DNA of 64,000 nucleotides from WAOL01 sp964399035 (GTDB taxonomy: Archaea > Thermoproteota > Thermoprotei_A > Sulfolobales > NBVN01), in assembly GCA_964399035.1 (NCBI GenBank), contig CAYNPH010000048.1, forward strand, positions 14,081 through 78,080, read 5' to 3'. How positions within the stretch are numbered: the first letter of the stretch is position 1; every line of letters starts with the position of its first letter. This document shows positions 1 through 7,188 of the stretch, piece by piece. Under the pieces are notes generated by a model, which saw only the letters and a program-made list of their open reading frames with translations, searched no databases and was not told the DNA's origin. The position numbers were made by a program, and so were the translations under genes.

Positions 1-510
1 ACTCTTTATTTTACGAGCAAGGTCTCGGAATGACGTGGCCCTAATACCGAGTCTTCGTTGGACATCAATTCCTGAATGGATATTAATTATGTTAACTCCA
101 AGCTCATGTAATTCTCTAACGCGTTGAGGGATTATATCGGGTCGCAAACCTATGGTGTCAGCAATGACGTCCACGCCTAGTTTCCTTCCTTCAGTGATGG
201 CGGCCTCTATAACAGCGTCATCGCTTGATGCAAGAATGGTCACGACATCCGCGCCGTAGCGGGCTGCCATACTGGTTTCGAGGGCACCTACGTCAGCTGT
301 CTTCATGTCTGCAAGGATTAAAGCATCACCACTTGTCATGGCCTTAATTATGGCTATGGACCTTATACCCTCAGCCTTGATTAGGGGTGTTCCAACCTCT
401 ATTATCGGGATTGGAAGACCTCTCAAAGCAGACATGACACGTATGGCTTTTTCAATGTTTGTAAAATCTAATGCTACCTGCAGTAAGGGGTGTTCACATT
501 GTTCGAGCAT
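1..510 (-). CDS. hps: 3-hexulose-6-phosphate synthase, 3' end beyond the window edge
   Basis: Translating the minus strand from the ATG at 510 gives an open frame to base 1 (170 residues, C-terminus missing). The N-terminus reads LLQVALDFTNIEKAI, followed by EVGTPLIKAEG, LADMKTADVGALE and NIHSGIDVQ. These are the conserved motifs of the orotidine-phosphate-decarboxylase-fold hexulose-6-phosphate synthases; DMKTADVG carries the metal and catalytic residues. In archaea without an oxidative pentose phosphate pathway the enzyme runs in reverse, releasing formaldehyde and ribulose 5-phosphate for nucleotide synthesis. A TTG at 528 would add six residues; I prefer the ATG because homologues begin just before LQVALDF. 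It stands alone with its own upstream region. Whether it is fused to phosphohexuloisomerase cannot be seen here. Confidence 0.85.
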   Translation of the reverse strand, partial: MLEQCEHPLLQVALDFTNIEKAIRVMSALRGLPIPIIEVGTPLIKAEGIRSIAIIKAMTSGDALILADMKTADVGALETSMAARYGADVVTILASSDDAVIEAAITEGRKLGVDVIADTIGLRPDIIPQRVRELHELGVNIINIHSGIDVQRRLGIRATSFRDLARKIKS

Positions 511-663
511 TTGAAGTAGTTTTCCCAATGATCTCAACCAAAGATGTAGTAGATAGGGAAGCTATTAACGCGTTTTCTGCGAGGCTATGGCTTCAAGCCA
601 GCCTTTATTGAGTGGCCAGGAAAAAAGCACCGAAAGTCTTTAATTTCACTTAAGGCCTGCTAC

Positions 664-960
664 TTACTCCTTCTTAGCAATTACTATTTCGATAGTGGAG
701 ACCCTAGTCTGCCTGCCCTCAGCAGTGGTCACTACCTGGCTACCGATCTTGATGTCCTTGATCTCCACCTTGTCGGGGAGGAACCTGCTCCTCACTATCT
801 CAACGGTGTCAACAGCCTTGCTGATGGCTCTGCCCCTAGCCTTTATCACGATCTCTGAGACGCCCTGGTTTAGCAGGGTTAGGGTAGCTAGTACGTAGTT
901 CATTACAGGTTTCTTACCTACTAGGACTACATTGCTTGAGATTGGACCTTGGGATGACAT
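664..960 (-). CDS. alba: Chromatin protein Alba (paralog 1)
   Basis: This 98-residue protein is typical of the Alba (Sso10b) family of dimeric, abundant DNA- and RNA-binding proteins that coat and bridge archaeal DNA. Family hallmarks are the N-terminal S/N-rich start, VGKKPVMNYVLA containing the Lys that is acetylated in Sulfolobus (about residues 16-18), the KARGRAISKAVD nucleic-acid-binding stretch and the IGSQ segment. A GAGGTGAG ribosome binding site lies just before the ATG. The gene is monocistronic and divergent from the gene at 1095. A second, more divergent Alba lies at 14097-14360, as in many crenarchaea that form Alba1-Alba2 heterodimers. Confidence 0.95.
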   Translation of the reverse strand: MSSQGPISSNVVLVGKKPVMNYVLATLTLLNQGVSEIVIKARGRAISKAVDTVEIVRSRFLPDKVEIKDIKIGSQVVTTAEGRQTRVSTIEIVIAKKE

Positions 961-1018
961 TGCTCTCTCACCTCATCTGTCTAAATTGCTTTGTTCGCAG
1001 AGTATTCTTTGCCTCCGC

Positions 1019-1026
1019 CTTATAAG
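1019..1026 (-). promoter_or_regulatory. Palindromic TATA box of alba1
   Basis: CTTATAAG is a perfect palindrome. On the minus strand it is preceded by an A-rich BRE-like stretch and would start transcription near 996, about 36 nt before the alba1 ATG, with the ribosome binding site inside the leader. It could also fire on the plus strand, near 1049, where an ATG lies, but the plus-side upstream bases are pyrimidine-rich and poor as a BRE. Confidence 0.55.
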
Positions 1027-1063
1027 TTTTGTTGTAGTCCAATAAGAGGATGTTTAGGAACCG

Positions 1064-1070
1064 CTTATTA
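1064..1070 (+). promoter_or_regulatory. TATA-like box for the gene at 1095
   Basis: CTTATTA is preceded by GGAACC, which resembles a BRE. Its centre lies 28 nt before the GTG at 1095, so the transcript would be leaderless and start at that codon. Confidence 0.4.
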
Positions 1071-1094
1071 GTATTGTGTTGGTTACCTACTCAG

Positions 1095-1430
1095 GTGAGG
1101 ATAACGGAGGAAAGCCTCCATAAGGTGGAATTCGCTGGGATTGCGAGAATAAGTAAAGTACCTCTGAACATTGCTAAAGGATTAGCACAGGCAAAGATAA
1201 CTCCGCAAGACTTAAGTAACCCTGTATCATTTCAGCTGGCCTTTTCAAGACTATATGAAGCCCTCATGAAATCGCTAGAAAAAGGTGAAGGTGAAACTTA
1301 CGTTGCTGAAGTTAAGTTTGTTGATAGCTTAGGGAATGAAGTTACGTTCGCAGTAGACATGGGTGAGGAGCCTCCAGCATTCAGTAGTGATACAGTAAGG
1401 GTTCGAGTAATTGTAGAATTTTATGAGTAG
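1095..1430 (+). CDS. Conserved-looking hypothetical protein, 111 aa
   Basis: I do not recognise a named family. The protein is small and acidic, with an N-terminal KVEFAGIARISKVPLNIAKGLA segment, a predicted helical middle (SFQLAFSRLYEALMKSL) and a C-terminal beta-rich half ending VRVRVIVEFYE. The frame is open from an ATG at 1050, but the first 15 residues from there look like untranslated sequence. The GTG at 1095 sits 28 nt from a TATA-like box and is my preferred, leaderless start. It is a single gene between divergent alba1 and the XPB helicase. No membrane segment or metal-binding motif is seen. Function unknown. Confidence 0.6.
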   Translation: MRITEESLHKVEFAGIARISKVPLNIAKGLAQAKITPQDLSNPVSFQLAFSRLYEALMKSLEKGEGETYVAEVKFVDSLGNEVTFAVDMGEEPPAFSSDTVRVRVIVEFYE

Positions 1431-1526
1431 GGATTTACACATGTTAGCTTAGACCTAACGAGGAAAACCTTAAACAAAGCTGATGACTAACCATGTACAT
1501 GCGGCTTCCGAGAGAGGTGTATTCTA

Positions 1527-3182
1527 GTGGTTAATGACGTAGACCGATTGAAGATCTGGGTTAAAGGATGGATTGATTCTGAAGACTTTAAGAAATTACT
1601 GCGAGTAGCCGACTATGTGGGTAGAAGCAAAGGCATTTCTTACTTTCGTTTATCGAAAAATAAAGTATTATCCAGTGGTCTTTCAGTTGATGAGATCCTA
1701 TCTATCTTAGACGATGTAGGCGCTGAGTATGACCCTGAAATCGAGGTCGTGCTTAATAATTACCTTCGTGTAGATAGGGGGTCAGTAATACTTTCTTTCG
1801 ATGGCAAGAGAATCTGTGTTAAATTTGAGCGATACCTAGGCAAGCTTTACGACAAACTAAGGGATTTGCTAAGATACGACTCGAAGGACAAGGTATTCTA
1901 TACGCTACCGTATAAATATCACGAATTAAAGACCCGCTTACGTGATCTAGGATTCAACATAGAGGACCTCACGGGATTCAGAAGCGATCTTCCTCTGAAC
2001 ATTGACGTGGTGTTCACCGGTGAGTTAAGAGACTATCAGGAAGACGCCATAAAGTCTTGGTTAAAGAATGACGGACGCGGCGTCATAGCGCTGCCCACAG
2101 GCTCCGGGAAGACCGTAATAGGTGTGGCTTCAGTAACTAAGGTAAAACAGAGAACCTTAGTAATAGCCTACACCAAAGAGCAGTTAATGCAATGGAAGGA
2201 TGCATTCTTAAAATTCACGAACATTCCGGAATATAGCATAGGTCTCTACTATAGTAAAGAGAAGAGAATCGCGCCCATAACGCTAGCGACCTACCAAACA
2301 GCGTATAAGCATACAGCAAAACTTGCACCATACTTTAACTACATCATAATAGATGAAGTTCACCATCTGCCAGCAGAGAAGTTCAAACACATAGCTGTGA
2401 GCATGCCATCCAAGTATAGGTTAGGGCTCTCAGCCACACCCTATAGGGAGGACGGGAAACATGTGGTATTGTTCCCATTGATGGGGGGTATAGTATACTA
2501 TAAGACTCCTCAAGAGCTTGCGGAGAAGGGTTACTTGGCTAAGTACAGGATAATAACTGTCAAGGTGCCATTACTTCCTGCTGAGAAGAAGAGGTATGAG
2601 GAACTAAAGAAGAAGTTCAGGAGACTAGCAGGTTACGTTGGTTTCGACACGATAGTTGACGCGGCAAAGAGAGGAGACGCTAGAGCCATCCAAGCACTAC
2701 GTATTCACTCCGAGATGCGTCAAATAATACAGAAATCCGAGGCTAAGCTGAGGAAGGTCGAGGAAATAATAAGGAGAGAGCTTGCTGAAGGATCCAAGAT
2801 AATAATCTTCGCCCACTACGTGGATCTAGCAAAAACATTGGCTGATAGGGTGAAGGCATACCTACTCACCGGTGAAATGGATGCGCGGGAACGAAGGAGG
2901 GTGTTGGAGGAATTCAAGAAATGCAGGAGTGGGGTTCTAGTAGTAACCACGGTAGGGGATGAGGGCTTAGATATACCCGACGCTAACGTAGGCATTTTAG
3001 TGGCCGGGACGGGTTCACGTCGACAATTCATCCAGAGGCTCGGCAGATTATTGCGGCCTGGTGAGGGAAAGGAGGCTAAGTTGTATGAAGTAGTTGCCAA
3101 GGGAACAGCTGAGGAGATTCAGTCAAGGAAAAGGAAGAAGATAAGCATGCAGGACTTTAAGGATTTAACAAACGTAGAGTAA
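1527..3182 (+). CDS. xpb: XPB/Rad25-family DNA helicase
   Basis: This 551-residue superfamily 2 helicase of the archaeal XPB type has an N-terminal damage-recognition-like region (about 1-165). Motif I is LPTGSGKT (about 189-196) and motif II is the DExH-type DEVHH (about 277). SATPYRED is motif III. A C-terminal RecA domain carries GDEGLDIPDANV and the QRLGRLLRPG arginine-finger motif VI. Eukaryotic XPB works in TFIIH; archaeal XPB opens DNA for repair, often with nuclease Bax1. Bax1 is usually adjacent but is absent here; instead an unknown gene converges on its 3' end with an 18-nt overlap. Start GTG is preceded by GAGAGGTG. Confidence 0.9.
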   Translation: MVNDVDRLKIWVKGWIDSEDFKKLLRVADYVGRSKGISYFRLSKNKVLSSGLSVDEILSILDDVGAEYDPEIEVVLNNYLRVDRGSVILSFDGKRICVKFERYLGKLYDKLRDLLRYDSKDKVFYTLPYKYHELKTRLRDLGFNIEDLTGFRSDLPLNIDVVFTGELRDYQEDAIKSWLKNDGRGVIALPTGSGKTVIGVASVTKVKQRTLVIAYTKEQLMQWKDAFLKFTNIPEYSIGLYYSKEKRIAPITLATYQTAYKHTAKLAPYFNYIIIDEVHHLPAEKFKHIAVSMPSKYRLGLSATPYREDGKHVVLFPLMGGIVYYKTPQELAEKGYLAKYRIITVKVPLLPAEKKRYEELKKKFRRLAGYVGFDTIVDAAKRGDARAIQALRIHSEMRQIIQKSEAKLRKVEEIIRRELAEGSKIIIFAHYVDLAKTLADRVKAYLLTGEMDARERRRVLEEFKKCRSGVLVVTTVGDEGLDIPDANVGILVAGTGSRRQFIQRLGRLLRPGEGKEAKLYEVVAKGTAEEIQSRKRKKISMQDFKDLTNVE

Positions 3183-3917
3183 TGCCCTCAGCGCAAGTAC
3201 CTTCATAATTTCCTCGTCATTTATGAGCCCAGTCATAATTATTGACCCATTATATGGGATCTCACTTACTAACACGTGGTCACCAAGGAAGACTAGAGGC
3301 TTTGAAAGTACCATCAATTTCTCGGGAATGTCACATACAATCTCAGCCTCAAGGGTAGTGTTAGAGTACTTCAAACCGTAAAGCATGGGATGGACACGCC
3401 ATAAATGCCATGCTAAACCCCGAACAGGTTCGGTAACTACACCGGTCAATCCAGGTAGTAGGACAATGTGCTTCGTATGAAACACCTTGCTGAAGTAGCC
3501 ATCCCACGTAATTCCGGAGTTGGCATCAACTACAAAGCACTTGCCGCCCCAAACAGAGGTTGCCCGCTTACTGACGAGTTGCATTATAGGGTCAAGCAAG
3601 TCTTTGAGAGCGCCTGCTCCCATAACGTCAGGGCGGCTGCTCAGCAAGGATTTTCCATCTACCCAGCACTCCTCTGCAATACGATAATATCTGTAGGCAG
3701 TGTCCAAAGGCTTAGGTGTGATTAGGGTTAATGGAGGTAGGGTAATGTGCCTTGTTACTCCATTAATATCTAAAGGAACAACTGAGGGCTTCATTATTAT
3801 GTAGGACTCACCACCTAATCTAAGTGCGTCCATTACTATGTGCGCTTCATTGTCGAACCGTGAGTATTGCCCCACTAGATTAGCGAAGTAGCCTTCCTTC
3901 AGCTTCATCCTACCCAA
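3165..3917 (-). CDS. Unknown protein, about 250 aa
   Basis: Not recognised. The frame opens with TTG at 3917; an ATG three codons later at 3908 is an equally good start. A TATA-like ACTTTAAC around 3945 on the minus strand would start transcription near 3918, so a leaderless TTG is possible. The protein is globular without obvious membrane spans. Visible stretches include LGGESYIIMKPSVVPL, WGGKCFVVDANSG, VLLPGLTGVVTEPVRGL and LVFLGDHVLVSEIPYNG, and two cysteines lie near the ends. Its 3' end overlaps the XPB helicase gene tail to tail by 18 bases, replacing the usual xpb-bax1 arrangement. It shows no similarity to Bax1 that I can see. No function should be inferred from position alone. Confidence 0.7.
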   Translation of the reverse strand: MGRMKLKEGYFANLVGQYSRFDNEAHIVMDALRLGGESYIIMKPSVVPLDINGVTRHITLPPLTLITPKPLDTAYRYYRIAEECWVDGKSLLSSRPDVMGAGALKDLLDPIMQLVSKRATSVWGGKCFVVDANSGITWDGYFSKVFHTKHIVLLPGLTGVVTEPVRGLAWHLWRVHPMLYGLKYSNTTLEAEIVCDIPEKLMVLSKPLVFLGDHVLVSEIPYNGSIIMTGLINDEEIMKVLALRALLYVC

Positions 3918-3993
3918 CGCCTAGGAGGAGATTTCAACTCATGGGTTAAAGTCTTTGGGGCACATATATTTAGCTAAGGACGATAAGACAGTC

Positions 3994-4067
3994 GGGAAAT
4001 GATGAGCTTTGTAAGGGCGGATCCATAGATTCACCTAGGATGAGGAGAACCGGGCTACTGAACTTCC
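3994..4067 (+). ncRNA. Candidate C/D-box guide RNA (A)
   Basis: C box ATGATGA is at 3999-4005, a degenerate C' box AGGATGA at 4037-4043 and D box CTGA at 4058-4061. GGAA (3995-3998) can pair with TTCC (4064-4067), but leaves two unpaired bases after the D box. The D' box would be the degenerate CGGA at 4018-4021. A TATA-like ATATATTTA at 3964-3972 lies 27 nt upstream of the predicted 5' end, and no protein gene fits that start site. The D guide (4044-4057) has no target I recognise. Confidence 0.5.
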
Positions 4068-4175
4068 TGGCATCATCAAAATTTGCTTAGTGTGACGTTT
4101 TCACGTAAGAGGCAGGTTTTACTTCGGCAGTTTCGTTTATTAGGATTGTATACCAGTATATACGATGATGGCGCT

Positions 4176-4418
4176 ATGCCTGCCGCGATAGTTCTCGTAA
4201 ATACCGAGATAGGCGCGGAATCACAAGTTATGGAGGCGCTTTCACAAATAGAGGGCGTCAAGGAAATACACGTAGTATATGGTATGTATGACATCGTGGT
4301 TAAAGCAGAGGCTGACTCCCACGAATCCCTAAGGGAGTTAGTAATAAATAAGATTCGAAGGATACCGCAAGTACGTGGCACAACTACGATGATCATAATT
4401 GAGTCAAAAATAATATGA
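4176..4418 (+). CDS. Lrp/AsnC ligand-binding (RAM) domain protein without a DNA-binding domain
   Basis: From the ATG at 4176 the 80-residue product is a complete RAM domain (ACT-like alpha-beta sandwich). It reads AAIVLVNTEIGAESQVMEAL, then GVKEIHVVYGMYDIVVKAEA, then a C-terminal TTTMIIIE strand. The glycine/tyrosine-rich turn VYGMYDIVV is the family signature. There is no upstream helix-turn-helix; the frame extends to a TTG at 4083, but that segment does not look like one. Such small Lrp-like modulators bind amino acids and may combine with full-length Lrp regulators. It lies directly before iorAB, which degrades aromatic amino acids. A regulatory connection is attractive but only inferred. 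Confidence 0.8.
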   Translation: MPAAIVLVNTEIGAESQVMEALSQIEGVKEIHVVYGMYDIVVKAEADSHESLRELVINKIRRIPQVRGTTTMIIIESKII

Positions 4419-4499
4419 CCTCGGTAGCGAACATTAGGTAGTTAAATTTGAGTTAGGTAAGTTTTTGATGCTAATCCTTCACCTTGATTAAGTAAAAAC

Positions 4500-5153
4500 C
4501 TAGTCTTTGAAGAAGCTCCTCTTTAGCCACGGTAATTTCATATCTTTCCCTCTTATCCTCTCAAGAAATGCGCTAGCTTCCACTAACCCACGCTTAAATA
4601 TGGCTACATTAGCCTTTCCGAGATCGGTGCTCGGATAAGGTATCCTATCAGTGCAGCAGTTCTGCATAGGTAAGCCCATGAACTCCAGTAGCCCCGCTAG
4701 GAATCCCAGCATGAACATGTTAGCTCCTGCAGGGTTACCAAGCTTAATTGCCTCCTCTGAAGCGTTAACTACCACCGTGAGGGCTGAATGACTCTTTATT
4801 GCTTTCAGTATAGTCTCCTTCTCCGGAACCTTCGCACCGGGGATTGACGGTCTCAGTACTTTGTCGTTTACTACGCTGAGCGAGAACTTCGGGTTGACAT
4901 AATTTAAGTAACGGGCACCTTCTAGCATTTCTAATGTGACCATTACGTGCGCCTCACGCAGTGGTACGGTGGGGGCGTACACGTCATTACCTACCCTTAC
5001 GTGAACTATCACTGAACCCCCACGCTGACTCATGCCATGGGTCTCAGCAACTAGAGCCTTAACACCTGCTTCGACCGCACACGCGCCAAGGATTTTTGAG
5101 AGGGTGAGTATGCCTTGACCCCCTACCCCAACTACAATTATATTAAGCGCCAA
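4500..5153 (-). CDS. iorB: Indolepyruvate:ferredoxin oxidoreductase, beta subunit
   Basis: This 217-residue gamma/beta-type subunit of 2-oxoacid:ferredoxin oxidoreductases starts with the glycine-rich IIVVGVGGQGILTLSKIL. ETHGMSQRGGSVIVHVRVG is the family's second hallmark. With IorA it oxidatively decarboxylates aryl pyruvates from transamination of Trp, Tyr and Phe to aryl-acetyl-CoA, reducing ferredoxin. It follows iorA with a 6-nt gap on the same strand, so the pair is one operon. The C-terminal segment contains an NCCTDRIPYPS motif. Convergent with the RAM-domain gene. Confidence 0.93.
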   Translation of the reverse strand: MALNIIVVGVGGQGILTLSKILGACAVEAGVKALVAETHGMSQRGGSVIVHVRVGNDVYAPTVPLREAHVMVTLEMLEGARYLNYVNPKFSLSVVNDKVLRPSIPGAKVPEKETILKAIKSHSALTVVVNASEEAIKLGNPAGANMFMLGFLAGLLEFMGLPMQNCCTDRIPYPSTDLGKANVAIFKRGLVEASAFLERIRGKDMKLPWLKRSFFKD

Positions 5154-5159
5154 GGTGCC

Positions 5160-7079
5160 TCACCTCCAGAATTTCTCTATCAAGCCTTTCTGCAACTCAT
5201 ATGTATCGGGATGATCCACAGGCACTATCGCGTTGACTGGGCATACCTGTACACATGCTCCGCACCCTACACAGAGTCCAGGATCTATGTGGGCACGACC
5301 CTCCTTATCCGGGTAAATCGCGGGACACGCAAAGATGTTATAGCACATACCACATTTTATGCACTTGCTTAAGTCAACTTTGAAGAGTGGCGGCTTTATT
5401 CCGGCTTTCCTTAGACTCCGTAGGGCGCTTAGGGCGCATTTTCGCCTAGCTATTATTACGGCGGGTTCCCTCCGCTTACTTGCGTACTCCATCGCCTTGC
5501 TGAGGGCGTTTTCAACCTGTGACACGTCGAAGGGGTCTATCACCTCGACGAAGTTAACTCCAAGCCCCCTAACAACGCTCTCTAAAGGAATGTAGTTCTC
5601 GGTAGCGTCTGCTCCTCTTGTAGTAGGTGAGGGCTGATGGCCAGTCATAGCGGTGATCTCGTTATCGAGGATTATCGTAATCATGGGTGTCCTATGCCAT
5701 ACGGCGTTCACCAGCGGGGGTATGCCTGTATGAAAGAATGTTGAGTCACCGATTATGGCGAGTATGACGGAGTCAAGTACGTGCGCGAATCCATTAGCAG
5801 TCCCTATACTTCCGCCCATATTGATAATTACGTCCTGGAGATTATATGGTGGGTTATGAGCTAACGCGTAACACCCTATGTCGCCAGCAGCTACGTAGTT
5901 TAGTTTTCTCCTGTCGAGATACCTTCTTATGGCATAGAAGAGCGGGCGGTATGGGCACCCCGGGCAGAATGTTGGCGGGCGTGGGGGTACCGGTAGGGCT
6001 TCCCTCGCACTACTTGTTGCCAGTACTGTTGGTTTTCTGCCCTCAGTAAATGACTTTAACGCACTATATACTCGCTCGTGACTCATCTCGTAGGGAAGCC
6101 CGATAAGGTCCTTCCCATGCAGCTCTATAGTAATTCCCTCCTCGTAAAGTGTGGCTTTTACTTCCTTCTCAACAACAGGTTCTAGCTCCTCCACAATCAG
6201 GACTTTCTCGACACCTTCTAGGGCTTTAAGGAGCAGTTTCCTAGGAATAGGGTACGGTGTACTGAGCTTTAGTATTTTCCAACCGTCGCCTACTTTCCCA
6301 GATGCAATTATTTCCTTCACATACGCGTACGCTATTCCTGACGCTACTACTAAGTTCTTTCCGTCACCCTCTATTCTATTAAACGGAACGACGTTAACTT
6401 CATCCATGATCTTCTTCCATCTTGTTAGCATTGCTTCCCGATCTTTCCTAGCGTTCGACGGCGTGAGTACGTATTCCTTTCTCCTGGTGAACTCACCGCG
6501 CGTGATTAACCTTGGTATCGCTCCTAAGGTAACTGGGCCGCGCGTGTGGCTTAGGCGGGTAGTCGTTCTTAGGATTACTGGGTGCCTTACTTTTGAGCTG
6601 AACTCAAAAGCAAATTTACATAATTCCTTTGCCTCCCCAGGGTCCGAGGGTTCAAACACGGGTATATAGGCGTGCACACCATACAACCTATTGTCCTGTT
6701 CATTCTGGCTACTCCACATACTCGGGTCATCGGCAGTTACTATCACGAAACTCTCCCTTACACCCGTATATGCCGAACTCATCAGCGGATCCGCAGCTAC
6801 GTTGAGTCCCACGTGCTTCATCGCGACAAGCGACTTAACACCCGAAATAGCTGCAGCGTAAGACACTTCAAACGCCACTTTCTCGTTGACGCTCCACTCG
6901 ACGTAAATTCCCAGCTTGTCCTTTACCTTAAGAAGGGATTCCACGATCTCGGAGGAAGGGGTTCCTGGATACGCGGCCGCTAAGCCCATGCCTCCTTCAA
7001 GAGCTCCTCTGGCTATTGCTTCATTTCCTAGCATTAATATAGAGCCTTCTTTCAACATAATAGTGTCTTCAAACCTCAT
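5160..7079 (-). CDS. iorA: Indolepyruvate:ferredoxin oxidoreductase, alpha subunit
   Basis: This 639-residue protein shows the full IorA architecture. An N-terminal pyrimidine-binding domain (GNEAIARGALEGG, AAYPGTPSSEIVE) is followed by the FCPGCPYRP motif. The thiamine-diphosphate domain has GDIGCYAL, INMGGSIGTANGFA and IGDSTFFHTGI. The C-terminal ferredoxin module has two Cys clusters (CIKCGMCYNIFACP and CVGCGACVQVCP) for 4Fe-4S centres; the first has the extra spacing residue typical of IorA. An alternative start is the Met seven codons in (7058). The upstream region carries a direct repeat that may be an operator (see the repeat at 7087-7116). Confidence 0.95.
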   Translation of the reverse strand: MRFEDTIMLKEGSILMLGNEAIARGALEGGMGLAAAYPGTPSSEIVESLLKVKDKLGIYVEWSVNEKVAFEVSYAAAISGVKSLVAMKHVGLNVAADPLMSSAYTGVRESFVIVTADDPSMWSSQNEQDNRLYGVHAYIPVFEPSDPGEAKELCKFAFEFSSKVRHPVILRTTTRLSHTRGPVTLGAIPRLITRGEFTRRKEYVLTPSNARKDREAMLTRWKKIMDEVNVVPFNRIEGDGKNLVVASGIAYAYVKEIIASGKVGDGWKILKLSTPYPIPRKLLLKALEGVEKVLIVEELEPVVEKEVKATLYEEGITIELHGKDLIGLPYEMSHERVYSALKSFTEGRKPTVLATSSAREALPVPPRPPTFCPGCPYRPLFYAIRRYLDRRKLNYVAAGDIGCYALAHNPPYNLQDVIINMGGSIGTANGFAHVLDSVILAIIGDSTFFHTGIPPLVNAVWHRTPMITIILDNEITAMTGHQPSPTTRGADATENYIPLESVVRGLGVNFVEVIDPFDVSQVENALSKAMEYASKRREPAVIIARRKCALSALRSLRKAGIKPPLFKVDLSKCIKCGMCYNIFACPAIYPDKEGRAHIDPGLCVGCGACVQVCPVNAIVPVDHPDTYELQKGLIEKFWR

Positions 7080-7086
7080 TTCGATA

Positions 7087-7116
7087 TAACCAAATATATT
7101 TCGCGATTAACCAAAT
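7087..7116 (-). promoter_or_regulatory. iorAB promoter region with a 9-bp direct repeat
   Basis: TAACCAAAT occurs at 7087-7095 and again at 7108-7116. The start-to-start distance is 21 bp, two helical turns. The proximal copy abuts the AT-rich TATA-like core AAATATATTT (7092-7101) and the ATG of iorA is at 7079. The layout fits an operator read by a dimeric regulator on one DNA face. This is inference from spacing alone. Confidence 0.4.
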
Positions 7117-7188
7117 TATTTTTAATGTTATACTGATTTATGAAGAAATTTATGGAGATTTATACTGTTTAAGCAATTCATTCTTTCT

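Noticed and set aside
581..604. Hairpin (AGGC..TGGCT..AGCCA.GCCT) between alba1 and hps as a terminator or small RNA
   Set aside because: The stem is stable, but no T tract follows on the minus strand and no promoter or box motif supports an RNA gene.
1479..1530. CTGATGA before the XPB gene as a C box
   Set aside because: The first base is not a purine, no D box follows at proper distance, and it lies in the helicase leader.
3468..3725. Plus-strand open frame inside the 250-aa unknown gene
   Set aside because: It lacks promoter and ribosome binding site and is the opposite-strand shadow of the longer frame, as are most other antisense frames in the window.
4083..4175. N-terminal helix-turn-helix on the RAM-domain protein
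   Set aside because: The upstream open frame has no helix-turn-helix pattern and the conserved domain begins at the ATG 4176.
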